The notes: generated from the letters alone by a model not told the origin. A stretch of 11,703 nucleotides of DNA from an uncultured Clostridia bacterium (GCA_937919155.1 CALFPM010000155.1:1-11703), one strand, 5' to 3'. Counted from the stretch's first letter, positions 1 through 8,059 are shown. Numbers and translations are program-made.

Positions 1-70
1 TAAATTATATTTGTTATTATTATAGTAAATTCGGTTTAAATGTGTATAAAAATGCAAGGAGGATTAACGG

Positions 71-484
71 ATGAATATTGCCATACTCGCACATGATGCA
101 AAAAAAGAGCTGATGATTCAGTTTTGTATAGCTTATTGCGGCATTCTGAGCAGACACAATATTTATGCAACAGGCACAACGGGTAAAATGGTTGCCGAGG
201 CCACAGGTCTTGACATAACAAGATTTTTAAGTGGTTCTCAGGGCGGCGATGAACAGATTGCTTCGCGAATCGCCTGCAACGAAATTGACCTCTTGCTGAT
301 TTTCCGTGATCCGCTCACAGCAAAGCCTCATGAGCCCAACGAAGCAACACTTCTCAGGCTCTGCGATGTTCACAATATCCCTGTTGCAACAAATATTGCA
401 ACGGCTGAGGCGCTTATACACTCACTTGCCAGAGGTGACCTTGATTGGCGTGAAATCGCAAGGTCAAATGCCGGAAGCTTTTAA
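71..484 (+). CDS. mgsA: Methylglyoxal synthase
   Basis: Cytosolic enzyme converting dihydroxyacetone phosphate to methylglyoxal and phosphate, a bypass that relieves sugar-phosphate build-up. The 137-residue length is normal for the family. Visible signatures are the N-terminal AHDAKK (His8, Asp10, Lys12), phosphate-binding GTTG at 35-38, SGSQGGDEQIA at 54-64 with Asp60 as the likely equivalent of the E. coli catalytic Asp71, RDPL at 79-82, PHEPN at 86-90 and VATNIATAEA near 105-114. His87 matches E. coli His98, but the position I align with E. coli Asp101 is Asn90. I recall this variant in other Clostridia, so activity is probably retained. The start is fixed by AAGGAGGA at 56-63, seven bases before ATG. 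It is the first gene of a plus-strand run; a hairpin separates it from hisS. Family assignment is secure; the Asn90 comment is from remembered alignments. Confidence 0.96.
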   Translation: MNIAILAHDAKKELMIQFCIAYCGILSRHNIYATGTTGKMVAEATGLDITRFLSGSQGGDEQIASRIACNEIDLLLIFRDPLTAKPHEPNEATLLRLCDVHNIPVATNIATAEALIHSLARGDLDWREIARSNAGSF

Positions 485-523
485 AAGCAAGGCGCTCCTT
501 TTGGCAGAATTGCAGATTTTCAG

Positions 524-559
524 GGGTCGTCTTATCAAAGACGACCCTATCAGTTTTTT
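524..559 (+). terminator. Hairpin between mgsA and hisS, possible terminator or attenuator
   Basis: A 10-bp perfect stem (524-533 with 538-547, GGGTCGTCTT pairing with AAGACGACCC) has a 4-base ATCA loop. Six T residues follow at 554-559, but only after a 6-base spacer, so it is not a textbook intrinsic terminator. An alternative small stem (CTATC 547-551 with GATAG 562-566) overlaps its right arm by one base and encloses the T run. It may partly terminate mgsA transcripts or tune read-through into hisS. The gap is too short for a T-box leader. Confidence 0.5.
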
Positions 560-577
560 GAGATAGGAAGATAAATT

Positions 578-1927
578 ATGGCACTTGTAACAAAAGCCAT
601 CAAGGGAACTCAGGATATCCTGCCCGATGTGGTCTATAAAAATCAGTTTATTGAGCAGACTTTGCTTGATATTGCCGCAAAGTTCGGCTTCAGAGAAATA
701 AGAACACCCGTTTTTGAACATACAGAGCTTTTCCAGAGAGGCGTTGGCGAAACAACTGACGTTGTTCAGAAGGAAATGTATACTTTTGACGATAAGGGCG
801 GACGTTCAATCACCCTGCGCCCCGAGGGAACAGCAGGCGCGGCAAGAGCATTTCTTGAGCACGGCCTTTTCAATGAGGCTCTGCCCCAGAAGCTTTGCTA
901 TGTGCTTAACTGCTATCGCTATGAAAAGCCTCAGGCAGGCAGATGGAGAGAATTCCAGCAGTTCGGCGTTGAAATGCTGGGTGCCGCTCATCCTGCCGCA
1001 GATGCAGAGGTAATTTCACTTGCCAACGAAATTTTTGCATTCCTCGGAGTTGAGGGGATTCAGCTTCAGCTTAATTCAATCGGCTGCCCCGAATGCCGCA
1101 AGAATTATCACGCGGCGCTCAAGGAGTATTTTGAGGCAAAGAAAGACGACCTTTGTCCCACTTGTCTCGGCAGACTCGAAAAGAATCCCATGAGAATTCT
1201 GGATTGCAAAAGCCCCGTTTGCTCAGATATTGCAAAGGATGCCCCTGCAATCATTGATTATATCTGCGAGGATTGCTCAAAGCATTTTGAGAGTGTAAAG
1301 AAATATCTCGACAAAATGAATATTGAATATACCGTCAATCCCCGCATCGTAAGAGGACTTGACTACTATACAAGAACTGTTTTTGAGTTCGTTTCAACCG
1401 ATATCGGCGCTCAGGGCACCGTGTGCGGCGGCGGACGCTATGACGGACTCATCGAAGAGCTTGGCGGACCTCACGTGCCTTCTCTCGGCTTCGGCCTCGG
1501 CACAGGCAGACTGCTTATGCTCCTTGAGGCTCAGGGTATTGAGCTTCCCAAACCCTCAGGCTGCGATATTTATATTGCTCCCATGGGTGAGAACGCTTCA
1601 TATGAAGCGGCGGCAATTATTGCCGACCTGAGAGCAAACGGAATCAGCGCTCAGACCGATGTTGTGGGCCGTTCACTCAAGGCTCAGATGAAATTTGCCG
1701 ATAAAATCGGTGCAAAGTACACAATGGTGCTTGGCGATGACGAAATTGCATCGGGCAAGGCAAAAATAAAGAATATGGACAGCGGCGAAGCAACGGAAAC
1801 AGACCTTGCCGACCTCGGAGAAAACTTTATGGAATTCCTTCTCCGTCAGGAAACCGCGGCGCTTGGCGAAAGCCTCGGCGGTCTTGAGGGCGTTGACCTT
1901 TCCGCACTCCTTAATTTCAACGAATAA
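578..1927 (+). CDS. hisS: Histidyl-tRNA synthetase
   Basis: Class II synthetase charging tRNA-His in the cytosol. The 449-residue length is slightly longer than the usual 420-430. N-terminal KGTQDILP (9-16) is a family hallmark. Motif 2 runs about 112-130 (CYRYEKP, then GRWREFQQFG); the histidine-binding motif RGLDYYTRT is at 259-267; GTVCGGGRYDGL is at 280-291; motif 3 (GFGLGTGRL) begins near 304. The anticodon-binding domain follows from about 327 (DIYIAPMG) to 410. The insertion domain carries cysteine pairs at 170/173, 193/196 and 230/233, plus Cys210 and Cys215, as in many Firmicute HisRS. An extra C-terminal tail of about 35 residues rich in Leu, Gly and Glu is present. AGGAAG at 565-570 supports this ATG. 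aspS begins 22 bases after the stop, a common Firmicute pairing. Confidence 0.97.
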   Translation: MALVTKAIKGTQDILPDVVYKNQFIEQTLLDIAAKFGFREIRTPVFEHTELFQRGVGETTDVVQKEMYTFDDKGGRSITLRPEGTAGAARAFLEHGLFNEALPQKLCYVLNCYRYEKPQAGRWREFQQFGVEMLGAAHPAADAEVISLANEIFAFLGVEGIQLQLNSIGCPECRKNYHAALKEYFEAKKDDLCPTCLGRLEKNPMRILDCKSPVCSDIAKDAPAIIDYICEDCSKHFESVKKYLDKMNIEYTVNPRIVRGLDYYTRTVFEFVSTDIGAQGTVCGGGRYDGLIEELGGPHVPSLGFGLGTGRLLMLLEAQGIELPKPSGCDIYIAPMGENASYEAAAIIADLRANGISAQTDVVGRSLKAQMKFADKIGAKYTMVLGDDEIASGKAKIKNMDSGEATETDLADLGENFMEFLLRQETAALGESLGGLEGVDLSALLNFNE

Positions 1928-1949
1928 TCTCCGAAAGGATAGAAATAAA

Positions 1950-3737
1950 ATGGACTTCATGACAGGACTTAAACGTACAAATTATTGCGGAGATCTCCGT
2001 CTTTCAGATGCAGGCAAAAAAGTTACCGTTGCAGGTTGGGTGCAGCGTCAGAGAGACCTGGGCGCACTTATTTTCATTGACCTTCGCGACAGAGAAGGCA
2101 TTGTTCAGCTTGCTTTTGACGAATCAACGGCAAAGGATGTTTTTGAAAAAGCCGCTTCCGCAAGAAGTGAATATGTTCTTATGGCAGAGGGTATCGTAAG
2201 AGAGCGTTCGGCAAAGAACACAGAAATTCCCACAGGCGAAATCGAAATTGAGGTCACAGACCTGAGAATTCTCGCAAAGAGTGAAACCCCTCCCTTTGAA
2301 ATCATCGAGGATTGTCAGACGGCGGAACTCACAAGACTCAAGTACCGCTACCTTGACCTTCGCAGACCTGACCTTCAGAGAAACATTCTTCTCCGCCACA
2401 AGATTACAAAAATCACAAGAGACTATTTTGATGAAAACGGTTTCATCGAAATCGAAACACCTATTCTTATCAAATCAACTCCCGAGGGCGCAAGAGACTA
2501 TCTTGTTCCCAGCCGTATTCACAAGGGCAAGTTCTATGCTCTTCCACAGTCACCCCAGCTTTATAAGCAGCTTTCAATGGTTGCAGGCTTTGACAGATAT
2601 ATGCAGATTGCCCGTTGCTTCCGTGACGAAGACCTTCGTGCAGACCGTCAGCCCGAGTTCACACAGATTGACCTTGAAATGTCATTTGTTGATATGGAAG
2701 ATGTTCTTGCAATCGGTGAAGGCTATATGGCAAGAGTTTTCAGGGAAGCTCTCGGCGTTGATATTCAGCTTCCTCTGCCCAGACTTACTTACAAAGAGGC
2801 TATGGAGCGCTACGGCAGCGACAAGCCTGATACCCGTTTCGGCATGGAAATCTATGACCTGAGCGAAACCGTCAAAGGCTGCGGCTTCGGCGTTTTCACC
2901 GGTGCAATTGAAGCCGGCGGCAGCGTAAGAGGCATCACCGCAAAGGGTGCAGTCAACACACTCACAAGAAAAGAAATCGATAAGCTTACCGAAATGGTGA
3001 GAGGCATCGGCGCAAAGGGTCTTGCATGGGTAAGAATGAATGAGGACGGCACAATGGCTTCTTCATTTGCAAAGTTCCTTACCGAGGACGAAATGAATGC
3101 TCTCCTTGAAAAAGCAGATGCAAAAGCAGGCGATGTTGTTCTTATCATCGGTGACGGCAAGAATTCAACCGTTCTTTCAGTGCTTGGCGCGCTCCGTCAG
3201 GCAGTTGCCAAGAAACTTGACATTATTCCTGAAAAGCAATATAATCTCCTTTGGATCACGGAATTCCCCTTCTTTGATTGGGATGAGGATGCACAGCAGT
3301 TTGTTGCAATGCATCATCCGTTCACATCACCTATGGATGAGTGCCTTGATTATCTTGAGAGCGACAAGGGCGCTGTCAGAGCAAAGGCATATGACCTTGT
3401 TCTTAACGGCGTTGAGCTTTGCTCAGGTTCAATCAGAATCACAAATCCCGATCTTCAGGCAAGAATTTTCTCGCTTCTCGGTCTTTCTGATGAAGAGGCA
3501 CACAACAAATTCGGATACCTGCTTGATGCGTTCAAGTACGGCGCACCTCCTCACGGCGGTATGGGCATCGGCCTTGACAGACTTGTTATGCAGATGCTGG
3601 GAAGTGAGTCACTCAGAGATGTTATTGCATATCCCAAGGTGCAGAATGCAAGCGAGCCTATGACGGAATGCCCCGCAATCGTTGACGGCGTTCAGCTTGA
3701 TGACCTGGGAATAGCAATCAGCGCAGTTGAAGAATAA
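1950..3737 (+). CDS. aspS: Aspartyl-tRNA synthetase
   Basis: Class II synthetase charging tRNA-Asp; 595 residues, the usual bacterial size. The N-terminal OB-fold anticodon-binding domain (about 1-110) contains GWVQRQRDLG and FIDLRDREG. Motif 1 region lies near 165-180 (FIEIETP then STPEGARDYL), motif 2 spans about 222-245 (ARCFRDEDLR, PEFTQIDLE), the bacterial GAD insertion lies roughly 290-420, and motif 3 (GIGLDRLVM) is near the C-terminus. The reading frame stays open upstream into hisS, but ATG at 1950 with AAAGGA at 1934-1939 starts exactly where the family starts; a longer N-terminus would be spurious. Leu38 replaces the His of RDHG-type enzymes, a feature I recall being linked to non-discriminating AspRS that also charges tRNA-Asn. 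Likely co-transcribed with hisS and with serC, 38 bases downstream. Confidence 0.97.
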   Translation: MDFMTGLKRTNYCGDLRLSDAGKKVTVAGWVQRQRDLGALIFIDLRDREGIVQLAFDESTAKDVFEKAASARSEYVLMAEGIVRERSAKNTEIPTGEIEIEVTDLRILAKSETPPFEIIEDCQTAELTRLKYRYLDLRRPDLQRNILLRHKITKITRDYFDENGFIEIETPILIKSTPEGARDYLVPSRIHKGKFYALPQSPQLYKQLSMVAGFDRYMQIARCFRDEDLRADRQPEFTQIDLEMSFVDMEDVLAIGEGYMARVFREALGVDIQLPLPRLTYKEAMERYGSDKPDTRFGMEIYDLSETVKGCGFGVFTGAIEAGGSVRGITAKGAVNTLTRKEIDKLTEMVRGIGAKGLAWVRMNEDGTMASSFAKFLTEDEMNALLEKADAKAGDVVLIIGDGKNSTVLSVLGALRQAVAKKLDIIPEKQYNLLWITEFPFFDWDEDAQQFVAMHHPFTSPMDECLDYLESDKGAVRAKAYDLVLNGVELCSGSIRITNPDLQARIFSLLGLSDEEAHNKFGYLLDAFKYGAPPHGGMGIGLDRLVMQMLGSESLRDVIAYPKVQNASEPMTECPAIVDGVQLDDLGIAISAVEE

Positions 3738-3775
3738 TATAGTAAGGATAATTCTTTTTGGAAGGATGATATATA

Positions 3776-4855
3776 ATGGCAAGAGTTTATAATTTTTCAG
3801 CAGGTCCCTCAATGCTTCCCGAAAGCGTGCTCAACAGAGCAGCTGCGGAAATGCTTGACTACAAGGGCAGCGGACAGTCTGTAATGGAAATGAGCCACCG
3901 TTCAAAGGTTTATGAAGAAATCATCTTCGGTGCCCGTGACCTTTTCAAGGAGATTATGGGTATCCCTGATAACTACAAGGTTATCTTCTGCCAGGGCGGC
4001 GCATCAACACAGTTTGCGGCTATCCCTCTCAACTTCCTCAACGGCAGCGGCAAGGCTGACTATGTTCTTTCGGGTCAGTTCTCAACCAAGGCATACAAGG
4101 AAGCTACAAAATACGGTGAAATAAAGGTTGTTGGCTCATCAAAGGATCAGAATTTCAGCTGCATTCCCGAGCTTGATAAAGCAAACTTCACTCCTGATGC
4201 AGACTATTTCTATATCTGCCAGAACAACACAATTTACGGCACTCGTTTCACCGAACTTCCCGATACAGGCAATGTTCCTCTGGTTGCAGACGTTTCATCC
4301 TGCTTCCTTTCAGAGCCTATGGATGTTTCGAAATACGGTGTTATTTACGGCGGCGCACAGAAGAATGTTGCTCCCGCAGGTCTGACAATCGTTATTGTCC
4401 GCGAGGACCTTCTCGGCAATGCAAGGGATTATACCCCCACAATGCTCGATTACAAGACCCTTGCAGATAACGATTCACTTTATAATACCCCTCCCTGCTA
4501 CTCCATCTATATGTGCAAGCTTGTGCTTGAATGGATCAAGAATCTTGGCGGTCTTGAGGCAATGAAGCTTCACAATGAAAAGAAATGCTCAATCCTCTAT
4601 GATTTCATTGATAACAGCAAAATGTTCCACAATCCCGTCAAGAAGAGCGATCGTTCAATGATGAACGTTACTTTTGTTACGGAGAGTGACGAACTTAACG
4701 CAAAGTTTGTCAAAGCCGCAACCGAAGCAGGCTTTGTTAACCTTAAGGGACACCGCTCAGTTGGCGGCATGAGAGCTTCAATCTACAACGCAATGCCCAT
4801 CGAAGGCGTTGAAAAGCTTGTTGAGTTCATGGCTGAATTCGAAAAGAATAACTGA
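3776..4855 (+). CDS. serC: Phosphoserine aminotransferase
   Basis: PLP-dependent transaminase converting 3-phosphohydroxypyruvate plus glutamate to O-phosphoserine, second step of serine synthesis; related SerC enzymes also act in pyridoxal phosphate synthesis. The 359-residue length is typical. The protein opens with the hallmark NFSAGPSMLP. HRS at 41-43 is the substrate-binding His-Arg pair, GGAST at 74-78 binds the cofactor phosphate, ADVSS at 171-175 supplies the Asp that pairs with the pyridine nitrogen, and Lys196 in GGAQKNVAPAG is the Schiff-base lysine. GHRSVGGMRAS near the C-terminus carries another conserved Arg. GGAAGGA at 3760-3766 supports the start. No terminator is visible between aspS and serC, so read-through is plausible. 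The downstream dehydrogenase begins 15 bases after the stop and makes this enzyme's substrate, which fits coupled expression. Confidence 0.97.
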   Translation: MARVYNFSAGPSMLPESVLNRAAAEMLDYKGSGQSVMEMSHRSKVYEEIIFGARDLFKEIMGIPDNYKVIFCQGGASTQFAAIPLNFLNGSGKADYVLSGQFSTKAYKEATKYGEIKVVGSSKDQNFSCIPELDKANFTPDADYFYICQNNTIYGTRFTELPDTGNVPLVADVSSCFLSEPMDVSKYGVIYGGAQKNVAPAGLTIVIVREDLLGNARDYTPTMLDYKTLADNDSLYNTPPCYSIYMCKLVLEWIKNLGGLEAMKLHNEKKCSILYDFIDNSKMFHNPVKKSDRSMMNVTFVTESDELNAKFVKAATEAGFVNLKGHRSVGGMRASIYNAMPIEGVEKLVEFMAEFEKNN

Positions 4856-4870
4856 TTGGGGGATTTTGAA

Positions 4871-5995
4871 ATGTTTAATATTTTACTTTTAAATAAGATT
4901 TCAAAGAACGGTCTTGACCGCCTTGACAAGGAACTCTTTACCTGTGGCGATGCAATTGAAAATCCTGATGCAATTCTTGTGCGTTCAGCTTCAATGCACG
5001 AAATGGAGCTTTCGGATAACACCGTTGCAATCGCAAGAGCAGGTGCAGGTGTAAACAATATTCCCATTCCTGCTTGCAGCGACAAGGGCGTTGTTGTTTT
5101 CAACACACCCGGCGCAAATGCAAACGCAGTTAAGGAGCTTGTTATCTGTTCACTTTTCCTCGCTTCAAGAAAGGTTGCCGCATCAATGGATTGGTGCAAA
5201 ACCCTTAAGGGCGAGGGCGAGAATGTTGGCAAGCTTGTTGAAAAGGGCAAGAGCAACTTTGCGGGCCCCGAAATTCTCGGCAAGACTCTCGGTATTGTCG
5301 GTCTCGGCGCAATCGGCGCAATGGTCGCTGAAAGTGCAAAGGCACTTGGTATGGATGTTATTGCATACGATCCCTTTGCAGCAGGTAAAACAGATATAAA
5401 GCTTGTTGAGCTTGACGAGCTTTTTGCAGAGAGTGATTACATTACACTTCACGCTCCTCTCAATGACGGCACAAGGGGAATGATTAATGCCGAAAGCATC
5501 GCAAAGATGAAGGACGGTGTAAGAATCCTTAACTTTGCCCGTGGAGAGCTTGTTGCATCAAAGGATATTGTTGATGCACTTGCAAGCGGCAAGGCAGGCG
5601 CATATGTAACAGACTTCCCCACCGATGAGCAGCTTGGTGCAGAGGGCGTAACAGCTATTCCTCACCTCGGCGCATCAACTCCCGAAAGTGAAGAAAACTG
5701 CGCAATGATGGCGGCAGATGAAGTTGCCGCATACCTCCTCAGAGGCGAAATCAAAAACTCGGTTAACCTTCCCAACACTTTGCTTGCAAGTGAGTTTGCA
5801 ACCCGCACCTGCTTTATCCACAAGGAAAATGCAGATGAATTTGCCGCAAAGGCAGAGGCAGCTGCAAAGGCAGCAGGCGCAGAGGTTACCTCAATCTTTA
5901 CTGCCAACAAAAAGGATATGGGTTACACCGTAATCGATACCGACAAAGCATTTGATGCAAATATTGATGGTGCAATCAGAGTAAGAGTTATCTGA
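4871..5995 (+). CDS. serA: D-3-phosphoglycerate dehydrogenase, short form
   Basis: NAD-dependent D-2-hydroxyacid dehydrogenase, most likely oxidising 3-phosphoglycerate to 3-phosphohydroxypyruvate for SerC. From ATG 4871 the protein has 374 residues. The substrate domain includes AGAGVNNIP (57-65); the Rossmann dinucleotide motif GLGAIG is at 144-149; Asp167 in AYDPF is the likely acidic residue selecting NAD. The presumed catalytic triad is Arg224 (NFARGE), Glu253 and His265 (PHLGAST). The last 70 residues (about 305-374) form a short ACT-like tail rather than the full ASB plus ACT domains of long SerA enzymes, so serine feedback may differ. A TTG at 4856 could extend the frame by five codons, but GGGGG at 4858-4862 is correctly spaced for ATG 4871. 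Pairing with serC supports the substrate; other 2-hydroxyacids are less likely. Confidence 0.93.
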   Translation: MFNILLLNKISKNGLDRLDKELFTCGDAIENPDAILVRSASMHEMELSDNTVAIARAGAGVNNIPIPACSDKGVVVFNTPGANANAVKELVICSLFLASRKVAASMDWCKTLKGEGENVGKLVEKGKSNFAGPEILGKTLGIVGLGAIGAMVAESAKALGMDVIAYDPFAAGKTDIKLVELDELFAESDYITLHAPLNDGTRGMINAESIAKMKDGVRILNFARGELVASKDIVDALASGKAGAYVTDFPTDEQLGAEGVTAIPHLGASTPESEENCAMMAADEVAAYLLRGEIKNSVNLPNTLLASEFATRTCFIHKENADEFAAKAEAAAKAAGAEVTSIFTANKKDMGYTVIDTDKAFDANIDGAIRVRVI

Positions 5996-6010
5996 ACAGA
6001 ATAAAAATCA

Positions 6011-6039
6011 AGACCTCCGAAAAATCGGAGGTCTTTTTT
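6011..6039 (+). terminator. Intrinsic terminator after serA, probably bidirectional
   Basis: A 10-bp perfect stem (6011-6020 with 6025-6034, AGACCTCCGA pairing with TCGGAGGTCT) has an AAAA loop and is followed by TTTTT to 6039. On the minus strand the same stem is followed by TGATTTTTATT, so it can also end the convergent gene, whose stop codon abuts it at 6039-6041. Confidence 0.93.
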
Positions 6040-7049
6040 CATTTTTGATTTATGTTCTGCCACACAAAGGCAACATCTGCGCCCACCTGAACAAAGGTGT
6101 CGGGCGAATTGTTGTTGAGTTTTGAAACGCGGGTGAATCCGTTATTTTCAAAGGATTTGCAGAAAGCATCCGCCATTTCGGCATCTTTGAATGTGATGTG
6201 TGTTACAAGTCTGAATTCTGTCAGTGTTTTGCGGAGACTTCCGTTGGGGAAGCCGACAACAAAGCCCGTTGCCCACCAATACTTATCGTATTCGCGGTTG
6301 AAAACGGCTCGGTATTCGCCCGTTTCATATTCGTCCCACATAAATGCGGTTTCCATATAGAGCCAATCCTCTTTGTCGGCACAGATATAGTGTGAGCCGA
6401 TGCTTCCGATTGGTCTGGTGTATACGCCAACCTCACCGCCGACAAACGCCATTCCGTATTGACCTTTCCAGGTCTGGATAAGCCATTCCTTGCCGCCGTA
6501 TTCAAATGTGGTACGCACCGTGTCGTAATACATCATTGTGATGGGTGCAAAGGCATCATAAACCTCGTTGAAACCGAAGTTTTTCTGCCAGCACTCTTTG
6601 TCATCGGTATAGAAAAAATTGCCGTCAGGATTGTACTTATATGAAGCAAGATTGATTTTTGAAAAATCAAGGTTGGTGTCAGGCGGCACATACCGAGGAG
6701 CTTTCGGCAAAGTGAAAACATCCTTGAATGCCGCATTTATGACGGTTGTTGCCACCTGAGTGATTTTTTCTGCAAGGGTGGTTGATTCGGGTTCGGTTGT
6801 TGAAGTTTCGTCTGTTTTCTCAGTCGGTGCAAGTGTGGTCGGCACTGAATCTGTTGTTGTTTCGGGCAGATGGAAGCGGGTTTCCTCATGAACGGGGTAG
6901 GTAATTTCTGCGGTTGTTGCAAGGGTTTCCGTGTTCTGCACAGGCTCAATAACAGGTTTGTTGCTCATTTTAATGCCCAGAGCTGCAACGATGCACACAA
7001 GGGCAACCGCTACCGCTGCAACGGTAACGGGAATTGCTTTGCTTTTCAT
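6039..7049 (-). CDS. Membrane-anchored protein with Thr-rich stalk, DUF4474-like domain
   Basis: Function unknown. From ATG at 7049 the protein has 336 residues. Residues 1-6 are short and basic, and 7-26 form one hydrophobic segment, either a signal anchor or an uncleaved signal. Residues 40-95 are a low-complexity Thr, Pro and Glu stalk (ETTTD, TTLAPTE, TSTTEPESTT) as in extracellular linkers. The globular part (about 130-336) carries WQKNFGFNEVYD (154-165), FEYGGKEWLIQ (182-192) and WKGQYGM with GGEVGVY (194-210), which I recognise from memory as the DUF4474 type found in Firmicutes. Aromatic residues are frequent and only two Cys occur. A TTG five codons upstream (7064) is an alternative start, but the GGGGG that follows it is well placed as the ribosome site for ATG 7049. 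It lies 24 bases after the preceding minus-strand gene, so the two form an operon. Confidence 0.8.
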   Translation of the reverse strand: MKSKAIPVTVAAVAVALVCIVAALGIKMSNKPVIEPVQNTETLATTAEITYPVHEETRFHLPETTTDSVPTTLAPTEKTDETSTTEPESTTLAEKITQVATTVINAAFKDVFTLPKAPRYVPPDTNLDFSKINLASYKYNPDGNFFYTDDKECWQKNFGFNEVYDAFAPITMMYYDTVRTTFEYGGKEWLIQTWKGQYGMAFVGGEVGVYTRPIGSIGSHYICADKEDWLYMETAFMWDEYETGEYRAVFNREYDKYWWATGFVVGFPNGSLRKTLTEFRLVTHITFKDAEMADAFCKSFENNGFTRVSKLNNNSPDTFVQVGADVAFVWQNINQK

Positions 7050-7073
7050 TTTTGTTTCCCCCAAAGAATATTC

Positions 7074-7916
7074 TTATTCAAAAGGATATTCACGCACAAA
7101 AGCGTTTATGAAAAGAGGACCCATATCCATTGCAATGAGAACAGGGGTTCCGTCTTTTGTTATAAATGTCATACCCTCGCCTTCGCTGCCGGAGGTCAGA
7201 TTGCGGTCAAGATATTTTTCAACCTTGCCTGTGGCGGGGTCAATTTTATATATTGCCTGAGTGTCATCGTTGGTTGCCGCGTAAATAATGCCGCCATAAA
7301 CCTCCGCACCCTGAATGGCGTAGGGTGAACTTTCAAGTGCAATCTCCGCAACGGGCGCCATCTCATTGGCGGTGTCATAAACCAACAGCTTTGTGGGAGT
7401 TTTGGAGTGGTCTGTGCAGTAAAGGTAGCCTGTTTTGCCATCAACACATACCCAAGGAAGACCTCTTGTGATTTTTTCACTGTCCATAATGTAATAATCA
7501 ACAAGCTCAAGGGTTTCGGCATCGAAAACACCCACAATGGGATAATCCCACACTTTGCTGTCCTCAAGACCTGCATAAATAAAGCCGTTGTAATAGCTGA
7601 GGCCGCCGATGTGCTTTATGCCCAGTTCTTTAAGCTCATCGGGAATGGCAAAATAATTGGCATTCACAAGGGTTTTTGCATCAGCTTCTGTGCGGATAAG
7701 AGTTGTTTTGGATGAAAAATAAAGAGTTTCTCCGTCACTTGTCATGCCTTGTGAGCGGAAATATGCGCCGATGCCCACAACATTTGTCTTTTCCGTGTCT
7801 GTGCGTCCCGATTCGGAAATCAGGTCAATTCCGTGGGTGAGCAGGGAAAAGGGGATAAGAATAACTGCAAAAATCAGGGATAAAAATTTGTTTAACCCAA
7901 GTGAAAATGCGCTCAT
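7074..7916 (-). CDS. Exported beta-propeller-like protein of unknown function
   Basis: A 280-residue protein with a hydrophobic segment at about 9-28 that acts as a signal peptide or membrane anchor, so the rest is probably extracellular. The body shows repeated short strand pairs typical of a beta-propeller: GMTSDGETLYFSS (57-69), HIGGLSYYNGFIYAG (102-116), VGVFDAETLELVDYY (128-142), GLPWVCVDGKTGYLYCTD (152-169), IQGAEVYGGIIYAA (201-214), IYKIDPATGKVEKYL (222-236) and GSEGEGMTF (243-251). Blocks such as HIGG, PWVCVD, IQGAEV and SEGEG look like a conserved family rather than chance. It may bind a ligand or act as a lactonase-like enzyme, but no catalytic set can be named. ATG 7916 has AGGAA a suitable distance upstream; the frame extends to 7958 without a better start. 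It is first gene of a minus-strand operon with its own promoter. Confidence 0.82.
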   Translation of the reverse strand: MSAFSLGLNKFLSLIFAVILIPFSLLTHGIDLISESGRTDTEKTNVVGIGAYFRSQGMTSDGETLYFSSKTTLIRTEADAKTLVNANYFAIPDELKELGIKHIGGLSYYNGFIYAGLEDSKVWDYPIVGVFDAETLELVDYYIMDSEKITRGLPWVCVDGKTGYLYCTDHSKTPTKLLVYDTANEMAPVAEIALESSPYAIQGAEVYGGIIYAATNDDTQAIYKIDPATGKVEKYLDRNLTSGSEGEGMTFITKDGTPVLIAMDMGPLFINAFVREYPFE

Positions 7917-7948
7917 AACATCATTCCTTTTATGTATATATATTTTAA

Positions 7949-7977
7949 AGTATAACAAAAGTGTAAAAATTAGTCAA
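7949..7977 (-). promoter_or_regulatory. Sigma-A promoter for the 7916-6039 operon
   Basis: On the minus strand, TTGACT (7977-7972) is separated by exactly 17 bases from TATACT (7954-7949), five of six matches in each hexamer. Transcription would start near 7942, giving an untranslated leader of about 25 bases that contains the ribosome site for ATG 7916. It is back to back with the plus-strand promoter at 8000-8028, with 22 bases between the two -35 boxes. Confidence 0.82.
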
Positions 7978-7999
7978 CGATGATTTTCCTCTGCAGTCA

Positions 8000-8028
8000 T
8001 TGACAACGGCGCACGAAAGGGTTATTAT
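8000..8028 (+). promoter_or_regulatory. Near-consensus sigma-A promoter for the 33-residue peptide
   Basis: TTGACA (8000-8005), a perfect -35, is followed after exactly 17 bases by TATTAT (8023-8028), five of six matches. Transcription would begin near 8035, about 25 bases before the start codon at 8060. This is the best-looking promoter in the window. Confidence 0.87.
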
Positions 8029-8059
8029 TTAGAGGATTGAAAATTAACGGGAGGAAAAA

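Noticed and set aside
1..70. Promoter for mgsA
   Set aside because: TATAGT at 21-26 and TATAAA at 45-50 are possible -10 boxes, but the first would need a -35 outside the window and the second has none at a proper distance.
485..577. T-box leader controlling hisS
   Set aside because: The gap is under 100 bases and lacks the conserved T-box sequence and specifier stem.
1806..1949. Upstream extension of aspS into hisS
   Set aside because: The open frame overlaps the end of hisS, has no suitable ribosome site, and adds residues foreign to the AspRS family; ATG 1950 fits both signal and homology.
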